From an uncultured Collinsella sp. (GTDB lineage: Bacteria > Actinomycetota > Coriobacteriia > Coriobacteriales > Coriobacteriaceae), in the NCBI GenBank assembly GCA_900757385.1, contig CAAENO010000115.1:1-22077 (forward strand): a DNA stretch of 22,077 bases, in the 5' to 3' direction. The notes beneath the pieces were generated by a model. The model saw only the letters and a list, made by a program, of their open reading frames with translations. It had not been told where the DNA came from and did no database searches. This document shows, piece after piece, positions 1 through 6,918 of the stretch (position 1 is its first letter; every line of letters starts with the position of its first letter). The translations under genes and the position numbers were made by a program.

Positions 1-1
1 A

Positions 2-352
2 TACATTGAGGAGGACAAAGCGCGGCGACTAGCAAAGATTTATGAGGCCTACCTAGATAAAGAAATTAGCTGGGACGATCTTCGTTTGTTTGCAGAGACT
101 TTGGACAGATTTCTACCTGGAGACTACGAAATGCTTCGAGAAAAGGAAACTTTTCAGACGCTCAGAGGCAGAGATGCAGAAGTTCTTCTTCGATTAACCG
201 GACTGGGATTGCTGATTGAGGATATCCATCGGCAGCAGTGGGACGTAGTAGATACGACGCTCATCTTCGACGATCCCGACGAAATTGAGAAAGAAGAAAG
301 GGTTTATCGTAGGACCGAATTTGGAAACAGGATGGTATCTATACTTGGCTAG
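2..352 (+). CDS. 3' part of an unrecognised protein with a winged-helix-like C-terminus
   Basis: An open frame enters from the left edge (first full codon at base 2) and runs to a TAG at 350-352, so the true start lies outside the window. About 116 residues are visible. They are charged and mostly helical in character (YIEEDKARRLAKIYEAYL near the visible start). The end has the pattern LLRLTGLGLLIEDI, then a beta-like segment, then YRRTEFGNRMVSIL, which resembles the last helix and wing of winged-helix domains. An internal TTG at 86 is an unlikely start because the frame stays open upstream in the same composition. GC is lower than in the exopolysaccharide and sucrose genes, which suits an accessory region. 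I do not recognise the family. Phage-linked or defence-linked small proteins often look like this, but that is only an impression. Confidence 0.6.
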   Translation, partial: YIEEDKARRLAKIYEAYLDKEISWDDLRLFAETLDRFLPGDYEMLREKETFQTLRGRDAEVLLRLTGLGLLIEDIHRQQWDVVDTTLIFDDPDEIEKEERVYRRTEFGNRMVSILG

Positions 353-538
353 CTACTGCAGACAGCAATCTGAGCGCGCTCTTGTCGTCTTGGTTAAACT
401 GCTCGGATCTACCAGTGATTTTTACTGCATTAGGCATTCGTAAAGGGAATCGGTTCTTCACGATTCGCATCCTTTCTAGTGCTGCCTTTATTTAATGATC
501 GAGATATGCTCGGCGACTGCGGTGTTCTGCCCCTTAGG

Positions 539-1867
539 TTACAGACGGTTGTTTCTATTGAGCTTCCAGAGGAAATACATGGGGTTCTCTTTTGCCTTGG
601 CTTCTCGCAAGAAATCTGCGGATTGAGATGCAACGGCCCCTATGCCGGCAGCCCCGAGGAAGGCCATGGCATCAGAAGGTGATGCGATTCCGTATTGCCC
701 CAATGTAAAGCTCGCAATTCCGATAGCGGCTTCAATGCCTGCGGAGGTGACTAATCGGGATCGCTCGTTTTTCATCACTAAAGATATCTTGTGAAGCTCG
801 GGCTCAATTAGGTTGTTCTTCAGGTCAGCTAATGTCGAGGTGTCGATGGGCCTTTCGCTCAGGCCTTTGGACAAGGTATCCCTAAACACAAGAAACGACT
901 CTTCGTTTCTAATGCGGCAATCAAGGATGCTACGCAACGTTGCATTTTCAGCAATGGGGAGGGGGCAAGATAACCGGCGAATGGGTATGGTCTGATCTTT
1001 TCGAGGATAAAGGGTGGAAGTTGCGGACTCGAGGAACTCAATCTGAGCTGGACGAGTGGTTAAATACGAGCTATTCGAAAAATAGGGATTGACGAGGGCT
1101 TGAAAGCAATCGTCCAACAATGGCAGTAGGATAGTCAAGATGCTGCCTTTCTCCAGCATGTCTCTATCCAATCGCGTTTCGCCTTGGCTTGCATAGAGCG
1201 ATTCGTATTCAGACGGGATTACCAGGAAATCGACATCCATCTCATCATGGGACCCATATGCATCCATTCCCTCAATCGCTACATACAGATTCCCATCTGG
1301 TGCTTGTTTTAAAGTGCACGAGGTAGAGGAACAGAATTGTCGTACGAGTTCATCCCAATAACTCGATATCAATCCTTTTGCTTTTGATTCTCTTTCGATT
1401 TGTCGCGCTAGGCAATCTTTGCAAAGAGGAATGTAATTGCTCGAAAATCCGAGTATTCCAGCTTTGACTATGTCTTCGACTCGCATGGTCAAATAGATCC
1501 CGAATGCAAGTTCATCGACTGAGACATAATCATCGTGCCCCATTTCGAATGCCGATTCTATAGGGCAATGAATCAGTGTTTTATCTGCATACAATGCTGA
1601 GAACTTTGCCAAATGGTAAATGTTTTGCTCTCGACAGGCATAGTCAGTGCAGGGGAATTTGCCTCCTTCAAGGGTGGAGTCAACAGAAAAATTGAACAGG
1701 GATTGATTTTCGATTTTTTCGATTGGGATAAGGGGTGCAAGGCCCCTAATAAAGGCGTCGAACCTCCTTTGCCCCAGTTCTTCTAGGTACGCAATTATTT
1801 CGGCAAGAGAGCTGTTCTTGAATGCGGCTAGATAAGAATAAAGGTCATCGTATGCATGAGTCGCCAT
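539..1867 (-). CDS. Hypothetical protein, 442 aa, cysteine-rich N-terminal half, hydrophobic C-terminal segment
   Basis: I do not recognise this protein. It has 442 aa from ATG 1867 (GGTGAG four bases upstream). A GTG at 1876 would add three residues and would overlap the stop of the small upstream ORF as GTGA, so either start is coupled to that ORF. The N-terminal half has scattered cysteines: a CTDYAC pair near residue 75, HCPIE near 100, and a CxxC (PLCKDCLARQ) near 150, which could form a metal site. The middle is acidic and mixed alpha/beta. Near residues 375-420 there is a small-residue hydrophobic stretch (AGIEAAIGIASFTLGQYGIA, then AMAFLGAAGIGAVAS) that could be a hairpin of two short membrane or amphipathic helices. 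The end is NPMYFLWKLNRNNRL. Codon use is more AT-rich than in the centre of the window, suggesting acquisition. Function unknown. Confidence 0.65.
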   Translation of the reverse strand: MATHAYDDLYSYLAAFKNSSLAEIIAYLEELGQRRFDAFIRGLAPLIPIEKIENQSLFNFSVDSTLEGGKFPCTDYACREQNIYHLAKFSALYADKTLIHCPIESAFEMGHDDYVSVDELAFGIYLTMRVEDIVKAGILGFSSNYIPLCKDCLARQIERESKAKGLISSYWDELVRQFCSSTSCTLKQAPDGNLYVAIEGMDAYGSHDEMDVDFLVIPSEYESLYASQGETRLDRDMLEKGSILTILLPLLDDCFQALVNPYFSNSSYLTTRPAQIEFLESATSTLYPRKDQTIPIRRLSCPLPIAENATLRSILDCRIRNEESFLVFRDTLSKGLSERPIDTSTLADLKNNLIEPELHKISLVMKNERSRLVTSAGIEAAIGIASFTLGQYGIASPSDAMAFLGAAGIGAVASQSADFLREAKAKENPMYFLWKLNRNNRL

Positions 1868-1872
1868 TTCGC

Positions 1873-1974
1873 TCACCTACACTTTCGGAAAGAGTTTTGC
1901 GTCGTTATTTCCGAGGCGTCGTTGGGCTCGCAATCGACTCTAGTGTGCAGCTGCTTCTCGACGTACTCCCTCAT
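1873..1974 (-). CDS. Small ORF (33 aa) translationally coupled to the 442-aa gene
   Basis: On the minus strand, an ATG at 1974 follows a perfect GGAGG (plus-strand bases 1981-1985) at six bases. The frame encodes 33 residues beginning MREYVEKQLHTRV and stops with TGA at 1875-1873. That stop overlaps the possible GTG start of the next gene (GTGA), the usual layout of translational coupling. The peptide is hydrophilic with two cysteines and resembles nothing I know. It could be a leader peptide controlling the downstream gene, a genuine small protein, or the surviving 5' end of a decayed gene. The ribosome binding site is better than that of the downstream gene. Its position right after a long palindrome supports a regulatory role, but this is inference. 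Confidence 0.4.
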   Translation of the reverse strand: MREYVEKQLHTRVDCEPNDASEITTQNSFRKCR

Positions 1975-1987
1975 GTTCTGCCTCCAC

Positions 1988-2050
1988 ATGTAACTAATTG
2001 ATTTGCTATGTGCCATTATGAATGGTATATAGCAAATCAATTAGTTACAT
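1988..2050. repeat. Near-perfect 63-bp palindrome (22-bp perfect arms)
   Basis: The arms at 1988-2009 and 2029-2050 (ATGTAACTAATTGATTTGC... and its exact complement) match over 22 bases without error. The 19-base spacer continues the pairing: two G-T wobbles, one T-A pair, then CCATT/AATGG, leaving only ATG as loop, so a 30-bp stem is possible. It is very AT-rich against GC-rich surroundings. The lower arm ends two bases from the GGAGG of the leftward small ORF. No T-run follows on either side, so it is a poor intrinsic terminator. A double operator, a leader hairpin near the ribosome binding site, or a scar of a mobile element are all possible. Confidence 0.85.
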
Positions 2051-2140
2051 TTAATGGAGCATTGCGAGCGTGGCGCGCGCAAAGAAGAGTCGTTGTATGG
2101 AGGCTTCCGGCAACGGCCTTTTGTACGTCCGTGACTGTTG

Positions 2141-2361
2141 GGTGCTATCGCGGATGACGTCATTGTTGCCTGCACTCTCGATCCAAGGATGTAATTACGG
2201 AAGTGCGGGGAAAATCGAGAACCTTCGAGCACAACGCGATTTTTAGCACCAAAACCGCAGTTCGCGGAAGCGAAAACTGGGGCCTGGTTAGCATTTCTTC
2301 GATTTTCCCCGCACTTCCGAATTTGACCCCTTGCCGCACCTTGATCACGTCTTCAAGTGGC
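2141..2361. repeat. MITE-like inverted-repeat element, copy 1
   Basis: This copy matches 4321-4544 along its length in the same orientation, with scattered substitutions and small indels. Shared blocks include GCTATCG near the left end, CTCGATCCA, CCTTCGAGCACAACGCG, and CGTCTT-AAGTGGC at the right end. Inside lies a perfect 21-bp inverted repeat at 2198-2218 and 2299-2319 (CGGAAGTGCGGGGAAAATCG and its complement) enclosing 80 bp. It has no coding capacity. The size, inverted repeat and second copy nearby fit a miniature non-autonomous element or a REP/BIME-like repeat. No target-site duplication could be fixed by eye. Confidence 0.8.
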
Positions 2362-2532
2362 TGGTTCATCGCTAATGGAGTTTTCTGCGGTGCTTGAATT
2401 GCGGTGTTGTGATTAGGGCAAAAGGCTCTTGGCTCCGGGGAGGCTCATCGCACGAAAATTCAAGTTGCTGCTGAAGTAGGGCTTGCTTCGGCAGCGCTAA
2501 CAATAAGGGCGGCTCTGCTAGTCTCGGGAGAC

Positions 2533-2564
2533 CGCGGCATTCGGCGGGCCTGCCGAATGCCGCG
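2533..2564. repeat. GC-rich perfect hairpin (13-bp stem)
   Basis: CGCGGCATTCGGC at 2533-2545 is the exact complement of 2552-2564, with the six-base loop GGGCCT. A smaller CTCGGGAG-type inverted repeat lies just to its left. Neither side has a T-tract, so termination is uncertain, but it sits about 190 bp past the leftward AlbA_2 gene and could protect or end that transcript. Confidence 0.6.
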
Positions 2565-2565
2565 A

Positions 2566-2587
2566 TCAGTAGCGGTCAGTAGCGGTC
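2566..2587. repeat. Short tandem repeat, 10-bp unit
   Basis: CAGTAGCGGT is repeated directly back to back and followed by a partial third unit (CAGTA). It begins next to the 13-bp hairpin. Confidence 0.6.
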
Positions 2588-2653
2588 AGTATATTCTTCG
2601 GAGCCGTTTCTCTGGGCTTCGGCGGACTTGCCAACTCGCGCTTGGGCAATACT

Positions 2654-2697
2654 CAGTAGATTACTCAGCAGTGCCCAGTAGATTACTCAGTAGTGCC
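2654..2697. repeat. Tandem repeat, two 22-bp units
   Basis: The units 2654-2675 and 2676-2697 (starting CAGTAGATTACTCAG) differ at one base, and a partial third unit (CAGCAG) follows. The core CAGTAG is shared with the 10-bp repeat 70 bp upstream, so both may come from the same slippage-prone sequence. They lie just beyond the stop codon of the leftward AlbA_2 gene. Confidence 0.75.
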
Positions 2698-2754
2698 CAG
2701 CAGGGGGAGGGCAGCAAACGCAATGGGCCTGTTTCCCGGCTAGGACCTGCAGCC

Positions 2755-4137
2755 TCAAACTTCGCTTGGCATCCTGTAGAACTGGTGCGGGTCTTTCGGG
2801 CTTTTCCCTACCCATTCCAACAGGCCTCGCCCGGCAAGGTCTTTCAGAGTCTTCGAGGCCGTTTTCCTACCGACATTGGACTCCCGCGCGAGGTCGGAGG
2901 TCGTGATTTTCCCCTGAGCGGCGGCAATTGCCATCGCTGCTCGTTCGCGCTCGCTGAGGAGCGGTCGGTTGTCGGCCGCGGTTCTCCTGAAGGCCGCTTT
3001 CTGTAACCCAGGACGCTCGAAGACGACGACGGTGCTGTTGACGGTCTGCTCGAAGCGGAACCTCACGCCGGCTGCCTCGCAGGCCTCCTTGATGCGCGGT
3101 ATGCCCGTGCCGTACTGCTCGATGACGCCGGCGCGGAACAGGGTGCGCGCGATCGCGGGGTTTCGGAGGCCGAACTCGCTCGCGGTACCGTCTAGGTGCT
3201 CTTGCGGCGAGTCGCCCTCGGGGAACAGGCCCGGGCTCACGATCTGGACGGTGTCCATGAACACGTTGACCTCGACGGCGGTGCCGGTGGTGTAGTCGCG
3301 GTGGCACAGCGCGTTGGCAACCGCCTCGCGGATGGCCTCGGCCGGGATCTCGGGGATCTCCTTGCGGTACATGCCCGTCTCGCCGATGACGAACTCGCGC
3401 CTGATGTTCGACGTCACGAAGTACTCGGCGAAGTCGAGCAGCTTGAGCATGGTGCCGCACTCGCGGCGCAGGTCGAGGATCTTGGCCTTGGTGTTGCCGC
3501 CCAGAAGCCCCAGCTTCATCCTGGGATAGGTGTCGGATCCCTCGCAGAACAGCTCCACCGCGGCGTTTCTTAGGCTGCCGTCGGGCGCGACGAGGTCGAG
3601 CCTTGCCAAGGTGTCCTCCACGCCGGCGAACCCGCCGCCCACGCGTCCGGCCCTGCCGCCGCGCGCGACGAAGTCACGCACCGCCTGCTCGTCGGCGTCG
3701 GAGACGGGCCTGCCGGACGGCAGCGAGTCCCACGGGCTACGGGCGCGCTCACGCTTGACGACCATGGCGCTCAGCTCCGAGGCCGACAGCGCTTTGTTCG
3801 AAGTCCCCACGCGGGTGAAGTAGCGTCCGTCGGCGGAGTAGGGGGCGTCGGCACCTGAGAAGGCAATTTTGATGTATCGCAGCCCATCATCGGCGTCGAG
3901 GCACTCGACCGTCGGGAACACCGCGGGCTCGATCTTGTCGGACACCCACGACGTCACCTGGCGCAGCGTTGCGTCGCTGACATCCTGGCCGATGACATCG
4001 CCGTTGTCCTTCACGCCGAAGTAGAGCTCGCCGCGGCCGTGCTTGTTCAGCATGGCGCTGATGGCTTGCAGTGCTTCTTTATGCTCGCCAGTGGACTTCT
4101 TGAACTCGACGGTCTCGCTCTCGCTGCCCAGGTTCAT
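2755..4137 (-). CDS. AlbA_2 (Schlafen-like) / ATP-binding / winged-helix protein
   Basis: The 460-aa protein has the layout of the AlbA_2-containing putative transcriptional regulators. Residues 1-125 form the AlbA_2 domain: ESETVEFKKS at the start, then ISAMLNKHGRGELYFGVKDNGDVIG, then RYIKIAFSGADAPYSADGRYFTRVG. The middle has the GHKL-ATPase-like part: IPAEAIREAVANALCHRDY (the N-box-like helix), VQIVSPGLFPEG, and GVIEQYGTGIPRIKEAC. A C-terminal winged helix spans about 395-455 (ITTSDLARESNVGRKTASKTLKDLAGRGLL). The start ATG 4137 is preceded by GGGAAAGG and by a TATAAT box. Members are often found in islands and are variously named transcriptional regulators or ATP-binding proteins; the biochemical role is unsettled. 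Two copies of an inverted-repeat element flank the gene, suggesting a mobile cassette. Confidence 0.88.
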   Translation of the reverse strand: MNLGSESETVEFKKSTGEHKEALQAISAMLNKHGRGELYFGVKDNGDVIGQDVSDATLRQVTSWVSDKIEPAVFPTVECLDADDGLRYIKIAFSGADAPYSADGRYFTRVGTSNKALSASELSAMVVKRERARSPWDSLPSGRPVSDADEQAVRDFVARGGRAGRVGGGFAGVEDTLARLDLVAPDGSLRNAAVELFCEGSDTYPRMKLGLLGGNTKAKILDLRRECGTMLKLLDFAEYFVTSNIRREFVIGETGMYRKEIPEIPAEAIREAVANALCHRDYTTGTAVEVNVFMDTVQIVSPGLFPEGDSPQEHLDGTASEFGLRNPAIARTLFRAGVIEQYGTGIPRIKEACEAAGVRFRFEQTVNSTVVVFERPGLQKAAFRRTAADNRPLLSERERAAMAIAAAQGKITTSDLARESNVGRKTASKTLKDLAGRGLLEWVGKSPKDPHQFYRMPSEV

Positions 4138-4174
4138 CCGCGCTGCCTTTCCCGTTCGTTGCTTGTCTCGTTGG

Positions 4175-4180
4175 ATTATA
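4175..4180 (-). promoter_or_regulatory. -10 box of the AlbA_2 gene
   Basis: The minus strand reads TATAAT here, a perfect -10 hexamer, placing transcription start near 4168 and a leader of about 30 bases before ATG 4137. The -35 region is poor (GTTTTC at 17 bp spacing), so it may need an activator or be weak. Confidence 0.5.
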
Positions 4181-4320
4181 CCGTGGTCACCATGGGCGAA
4201 AACGTGGAAGCGCGCTTGCTTGCCTCTACCATGTTCTCATGCGCCTTAATGCCCTTTGTGAAGAATCGTCCCATTGGGAAACGGGTCCCTATGGAACGAT
4301 TTTGGTATCAGGCATAGGGG

Positions 4321-4544
4321 GGCGCTATCGTGGATGTCGTCACCATTGCCTGCGCCCTCGATCCAGAGATGTAATTACAGAAGTGCGGGGAAAAATCGAA
4401 AACCTTCGAGCACAACGCGGTTTTTTTGTATCAAAACCGCAGGTCGCGGAAGCCTAAAACGGGGGTCTGGTCAGCATTCCTTTGGTTTTCCCCGCACTTC
4501 CGAATTTGGCCTCTCGCCACATCCCGATTACGTCTTAAAGTGGC
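4321..4544. repeat. MITE-like inverted-repeat element, copy 2
   Basis: Same orientation and same blocks as the copy at 2141-2361. The inverted repeat is 15 bp perfect here (GAAGTGCGGGGAAAA at 4380-4394 against 4486-4500). An inner hairpin GCGGTTTT/AAAACCGC (4417-4424, 4433-4440) is intact, whereas in copy 1 it has decayed. The element ends about 180 bp before the possible pel promoter, so it could insulate or influence that operon. Confidence 0.8.
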
Positions 4545-4699
4545 GCAAAAAGCCGTGTGCTCTGCTTGATTTTGCTCAGGAATTATGCCTGAGGGGTAGT
4601 GGATTCGCCTTTCTCCGCCGTGCAGCGGCACGTGTAGGGCTCTCTGGCTCAGGCGCGAGTCGCTTCCCGTCTGAAAAAGTTCTTAAAACAGCTTTAAAG

Positions 4700-4730
4700 T
4701 TGCCTTTGGCCTACATTGACAGCGTACAAT
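4700..4730 (+). promoter_or_regulatory. Possible promoter of the pel operon
   Basis: TTGCCT at 4700-4705 and TACAAT at 4725-4730 are separated by 19 bp. A start near 4737 would give a 40-base leader containing GGGGAGGGGGAG and then GTG 4780. A better -35 (TTGACA, 4716-4721) is too close to pair with TACAAT. The spacing is long, so this is tentative. Confidence 0.3.
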
Positions 4731-4779
4731 ACGCATGTTTACCATGGCAAAAGCTAAATTTGGGGAGGGGGAGCGCACG

Positions 4780-6918
4780 GTGGAAGTGCTGGTTGTTGGC
4801 AATACCGCGTATGTCGATGACGACTTTTGTGCCAAGGCGTTTCCCGGTGACCATGTTCAGGTCGTGGCGGCCAACGAGGCGCGCCGCGACGGGTCGTCGC
4901 TCCATGCGTCTTGGAAAGAGCTGCTGCAGCACCTGGACCAGGCTTACGAATTCGACCGTGTGGTCTACCTCTCTACCTATCTCACGCCGCATACCGAGAC
5001 CGTTGGCGACATCGAGCTGCTGCGCTCCGTCTTTCGAGCTTGCATGGGTCGCCAGATTCAGCTGCTGTTTGTGACTGGTCCCATGGGAGCGGACGGTGCG
5101 GTGGACGTTGCGGGGCAAAACGGCAAGGGCATCATTGCCCGTGCGGCCAACGACCTGTGCCGCTACTATGCGGTCCGCGACGGCATTCAGGCCAAGATCT
5201 TGCGCGTGCCGTATCTGTACACCGCCTCGCCCACGCTGGAAGACCCGATTTTGACCCCGCTGTTCGAGGCGTGCTCGCAAGGCTCTGCTGTCATGAGGGC
5301 TGGGGCGGACTCACCGCTCGGTGCCCTCTGCGCCGAGGAGCTGGCCGTTCTGGTGCGTCGCATCTTCGACAGCTGGGATGCCACATTCGAGGAACTCGAG
5401 GTTCCGGATAGCTTTGCCCACACCGTGGGAGACCTGGGCGAGGCGCTCAAGGGCTTGTTCCCGGGGCTCGACATTACCTACGACGGGGACGCCGTCGTCT
5501 CCATTGCTCCGAGCGATACCGTCCGCACGCGCTACGGGTGGTTCCAGCGCTATGACGTGCTGCGCGATCTTTCGACCATACACGCCCGCTGGGAGCAGAC
5601 CCTCGCGGGCAAGCGCCATCCGCTGCGTGCCGCCATCGACCGCATGCGCGGGCGGACACTGCCCATCAAATGCCTGGAGACCGCGCTGGCCTGGGTGCTC
5701 TTTGAGGGCCTGGAGCTGGTGTTTTCGCAGTCTGCTCAGCTTAACGTGCTCGACTACCGCCTGCTGTACGTGGTACTGATCGGCACGCTGTATGGGCTCG
5801 ATTTTGGCCTGGTTGCGGCGCTGCTGGCGTCGGTGGGTTTGGCCGCGAGCTACTTTACTCAGTACGGTTATACCTTCCAGGGTCTCTTTTACGAGCCGTC
5901 CAACTGGCTGCCGTTTATTGCGTACTTTGTGGTGGGTGCCGTGTGCGGCTATGTGCAGCTGCGCAACAGCGAAGCCATTAGGGCGGAGCGCGATCAAAAC
6001 GAGCTCGTGCGTAATCGCAATACGTTCCTCACACAGCTTTACCACGACGCGATCGAGGACAAGCGCGCGTACAGGCGCCAGATTGTGGGTCGCCACGACA
6101 GCTTTGGCAAGATCTTTGCCGTGACGCAGGAGCTCGACGTACTCAACCCACGCGACATCTATCGCAAGTGCTGCGAGCTTCTGGGCGAGATCCTCGAGAA
6201 CGATTCGGTGGCGATCTACCATGTTTCGGGCGGGGCATTTGCACGCCTGGTGGCAGCAAGTCCCGCGATTGCCGAAAATGCCGCACGCTCGCTCACGCTT
6301 GAGCAGCTTGCACCTCTTTTGGGCGACGGGGGTCGTTCGAACCTGTGGGTGAACCGTGAGCTGACGCCGGGGTTTCCCATGTTTGGATACGCGATCGAGC
6401 GCGACGGGGCACCCGCCGTGTTGATCTTTGTGCGTAGTGCGGCCGAAAACCAAATGACCCTCTATTATCAAAACCTGTTCCGCATCTTGTGCGGGCTGGT
6501 CGAAAGCGCGCTGGGCCGTGCCTTTGACTATGAGGCGGTGGCGCAGGATAAACGCTGCGTTGACGGCACTTGCGTGCTCAAGCAGGCGGCCTTTGGCCAA
6601 GAGCTCGCGGCGGAGCAGGCGCTGGCAGATAGCAAGATGGGGAGTTTTTTGCTCCTGCGCGTGGTACCGGGCATGGAGCCTGTCGGCGAGCTGGTGGGCG
6701 CAATTGGGTCGGCAATCCGCGAGAGCGACGCGGCGGGCTTGGTCGACGGCAACGTGCTCTACCTGCTTATGCGCCAGGCAAAGGCGTGCGATCTTCCCAT
6801 TATCCGTAAGCGCCTGAGCGCAAAGCATATTGCGGTGGAGCCCGTCGACGGCGAGGGCATCGTGGCGCTGTTGCAGCGCATCGCTTACACCGGTGACGGT
6901 GAGGGGGGTGCCGCTTGA
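4780..6918 (+). CDS. pelD: PelD-like c-di-GMP receptor with N-terminal degenerate epimerase domain
   Basis: Inner-membrane regulator of Pel polymer synthesis. I prefer GTG 4780 (712 aa): GGGGAGGGGGAG lies seven bases upstream and the Rossmann strand MEVLVVGNTAY starts at once. ATG 4735 would add 15 residues. Residues 1-240 resemble an SDR sugar epimerase but lack a GxxGxxG loop and a clear YxxxK, so catalysis is doubtful. About four membrane segments fall at 298-396 (LLYVVLIGTLYGLDFGL, WLPFIAYFVVGAVCGYV). A GAF-like domain follows at about 455-600, then a degenerate GGDEF domain. In that domain R647-E-S-D650 is an RxxD I-site five residues before DGNVL (656-660), which replaces GGDEF: a c-di-GMP receptor without cyclase activity, as in PelD. 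It is the first gene of the operon and overlaps pelE by four bases. Confidence 0.85.
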   Translation: MEVLVVGNTAYVDDDFCAKAFPGDHVQVVAANEARRDGSSLHASWKELLQHLDQAYEFDRVVYLSTYLTPHTETVGDIELLRSVFRACMGRQIQLLFVTGPMGADGAVDVAGQNGKGIIARAANDLCRYYAVRDGIQAKILRVPYLYTASPTLEDPILTPLFEACSQGSAVMRAGADSPLGALCAEELAVLVRRIFDSWDATFEELEVPDSFAHTVGDLGEALKGLFPGLDITYDGDAVVSIAPSDTVRTRYGWFQRYDVLRDLSTIHARWEQTLAGKRHPLRAAIDRMRGRTLPIKCLETALAWVLFEGLELVFSQSAQLNVLDYRLLYVVLIGTLYGLDFGLVAALLASVGLAASYFTQYGYTFQGLFYEPSNWLPFIAYFVVGAVCGYVQLRNSEAIRAERDQNELVRNRNTFLTQLYHDAIEDKRAYRRQIVGRHDSFGKIFAVTQELDVLNPRDIYRKCCELLGEILENDSVAIYHVSGGAFARLVAASPAIAENAARSLTLEQLAPLLGDGGRSNLWVNRELTPGFPMFGYAIERDGAPAVLIFVRSAAENQMTLYYQNLFRILCGLVESALGRAFDYEAVAQDKRCVDGTCVLKQAAFGQELAAEQALADSKMGSFLLLRVVPGMEPVGELVGAIGSAIRESDAAGLVDGNVLYLLMRQAKACDLPIIRKRLSAKHIAVEPVDGEGIVALLQRIAYTGDGEGGAA

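Larger units (their letters stand above)
1975..2754. other. 780-bp gene-free accessory stretch
   Basis: No convincing gene lies between the leftward small ORF and the 3' end of the AlbA_2 gene. The stretch contains the 63-bp palindrome, the first inverted-repeat element, a GC-rich hairpin at 2533-2564, and two short tandem repeats at 2566-2587 and 2654-2697. A rightward open frame from 2557 into the AlbA_2 gene is antisense to that gene and has no good start signal. I see nothing further in 2362-2530. Confidence 0.6.
4138..4779. other. 640-bp divergent intergenic region between the AlbA_2 gene and the pel operon
   Basis: It holds the leftward promoter of the AlbA_2 gene, the second inverted-repeat element, a small hairpin (CTCAGG 4575-4580 with CCTGAG 4588-4593) and a possible pel promoter near 4700-4730. 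I see no gene in it. The weak open frames here have no ribosome binding sites. Confidence 0.55.

Noticed and set aside
1988..2050. Invertible-switch interpretation of the 22-bp inverted repeats
   Set aside because: Only 19 bases separate the arms, too few to carry an invertible promoter, and no recombinase gene is in view.
2566..2697. CRISPR-like array
   Set aside because: Units are directly adjacent with no spacers and only two full copies each.
2557..3006. Rightward open frame opposite the end of the AlbA_2 gene
   Set aside because: Starts inside hairpin and repeat sequence without a ribosome binding site and overlaps the conserved winged-helix part of the minus-strand gene.
4545..4779. 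c-di-GMP riboswitch upstream of pelD
   Set aside because: I looked for a GEMM-like core because of the PelD context. Only a small CTCAGG hairpin is present and no conserved core was recognised.
5311..6828. Long minus-strand open frame inside pelD
   Set aside because: Antisense to a well-supported gene. Its translation is rich in H, R, Q and A with no domain pattern, as expected from GC-rich codon bias.
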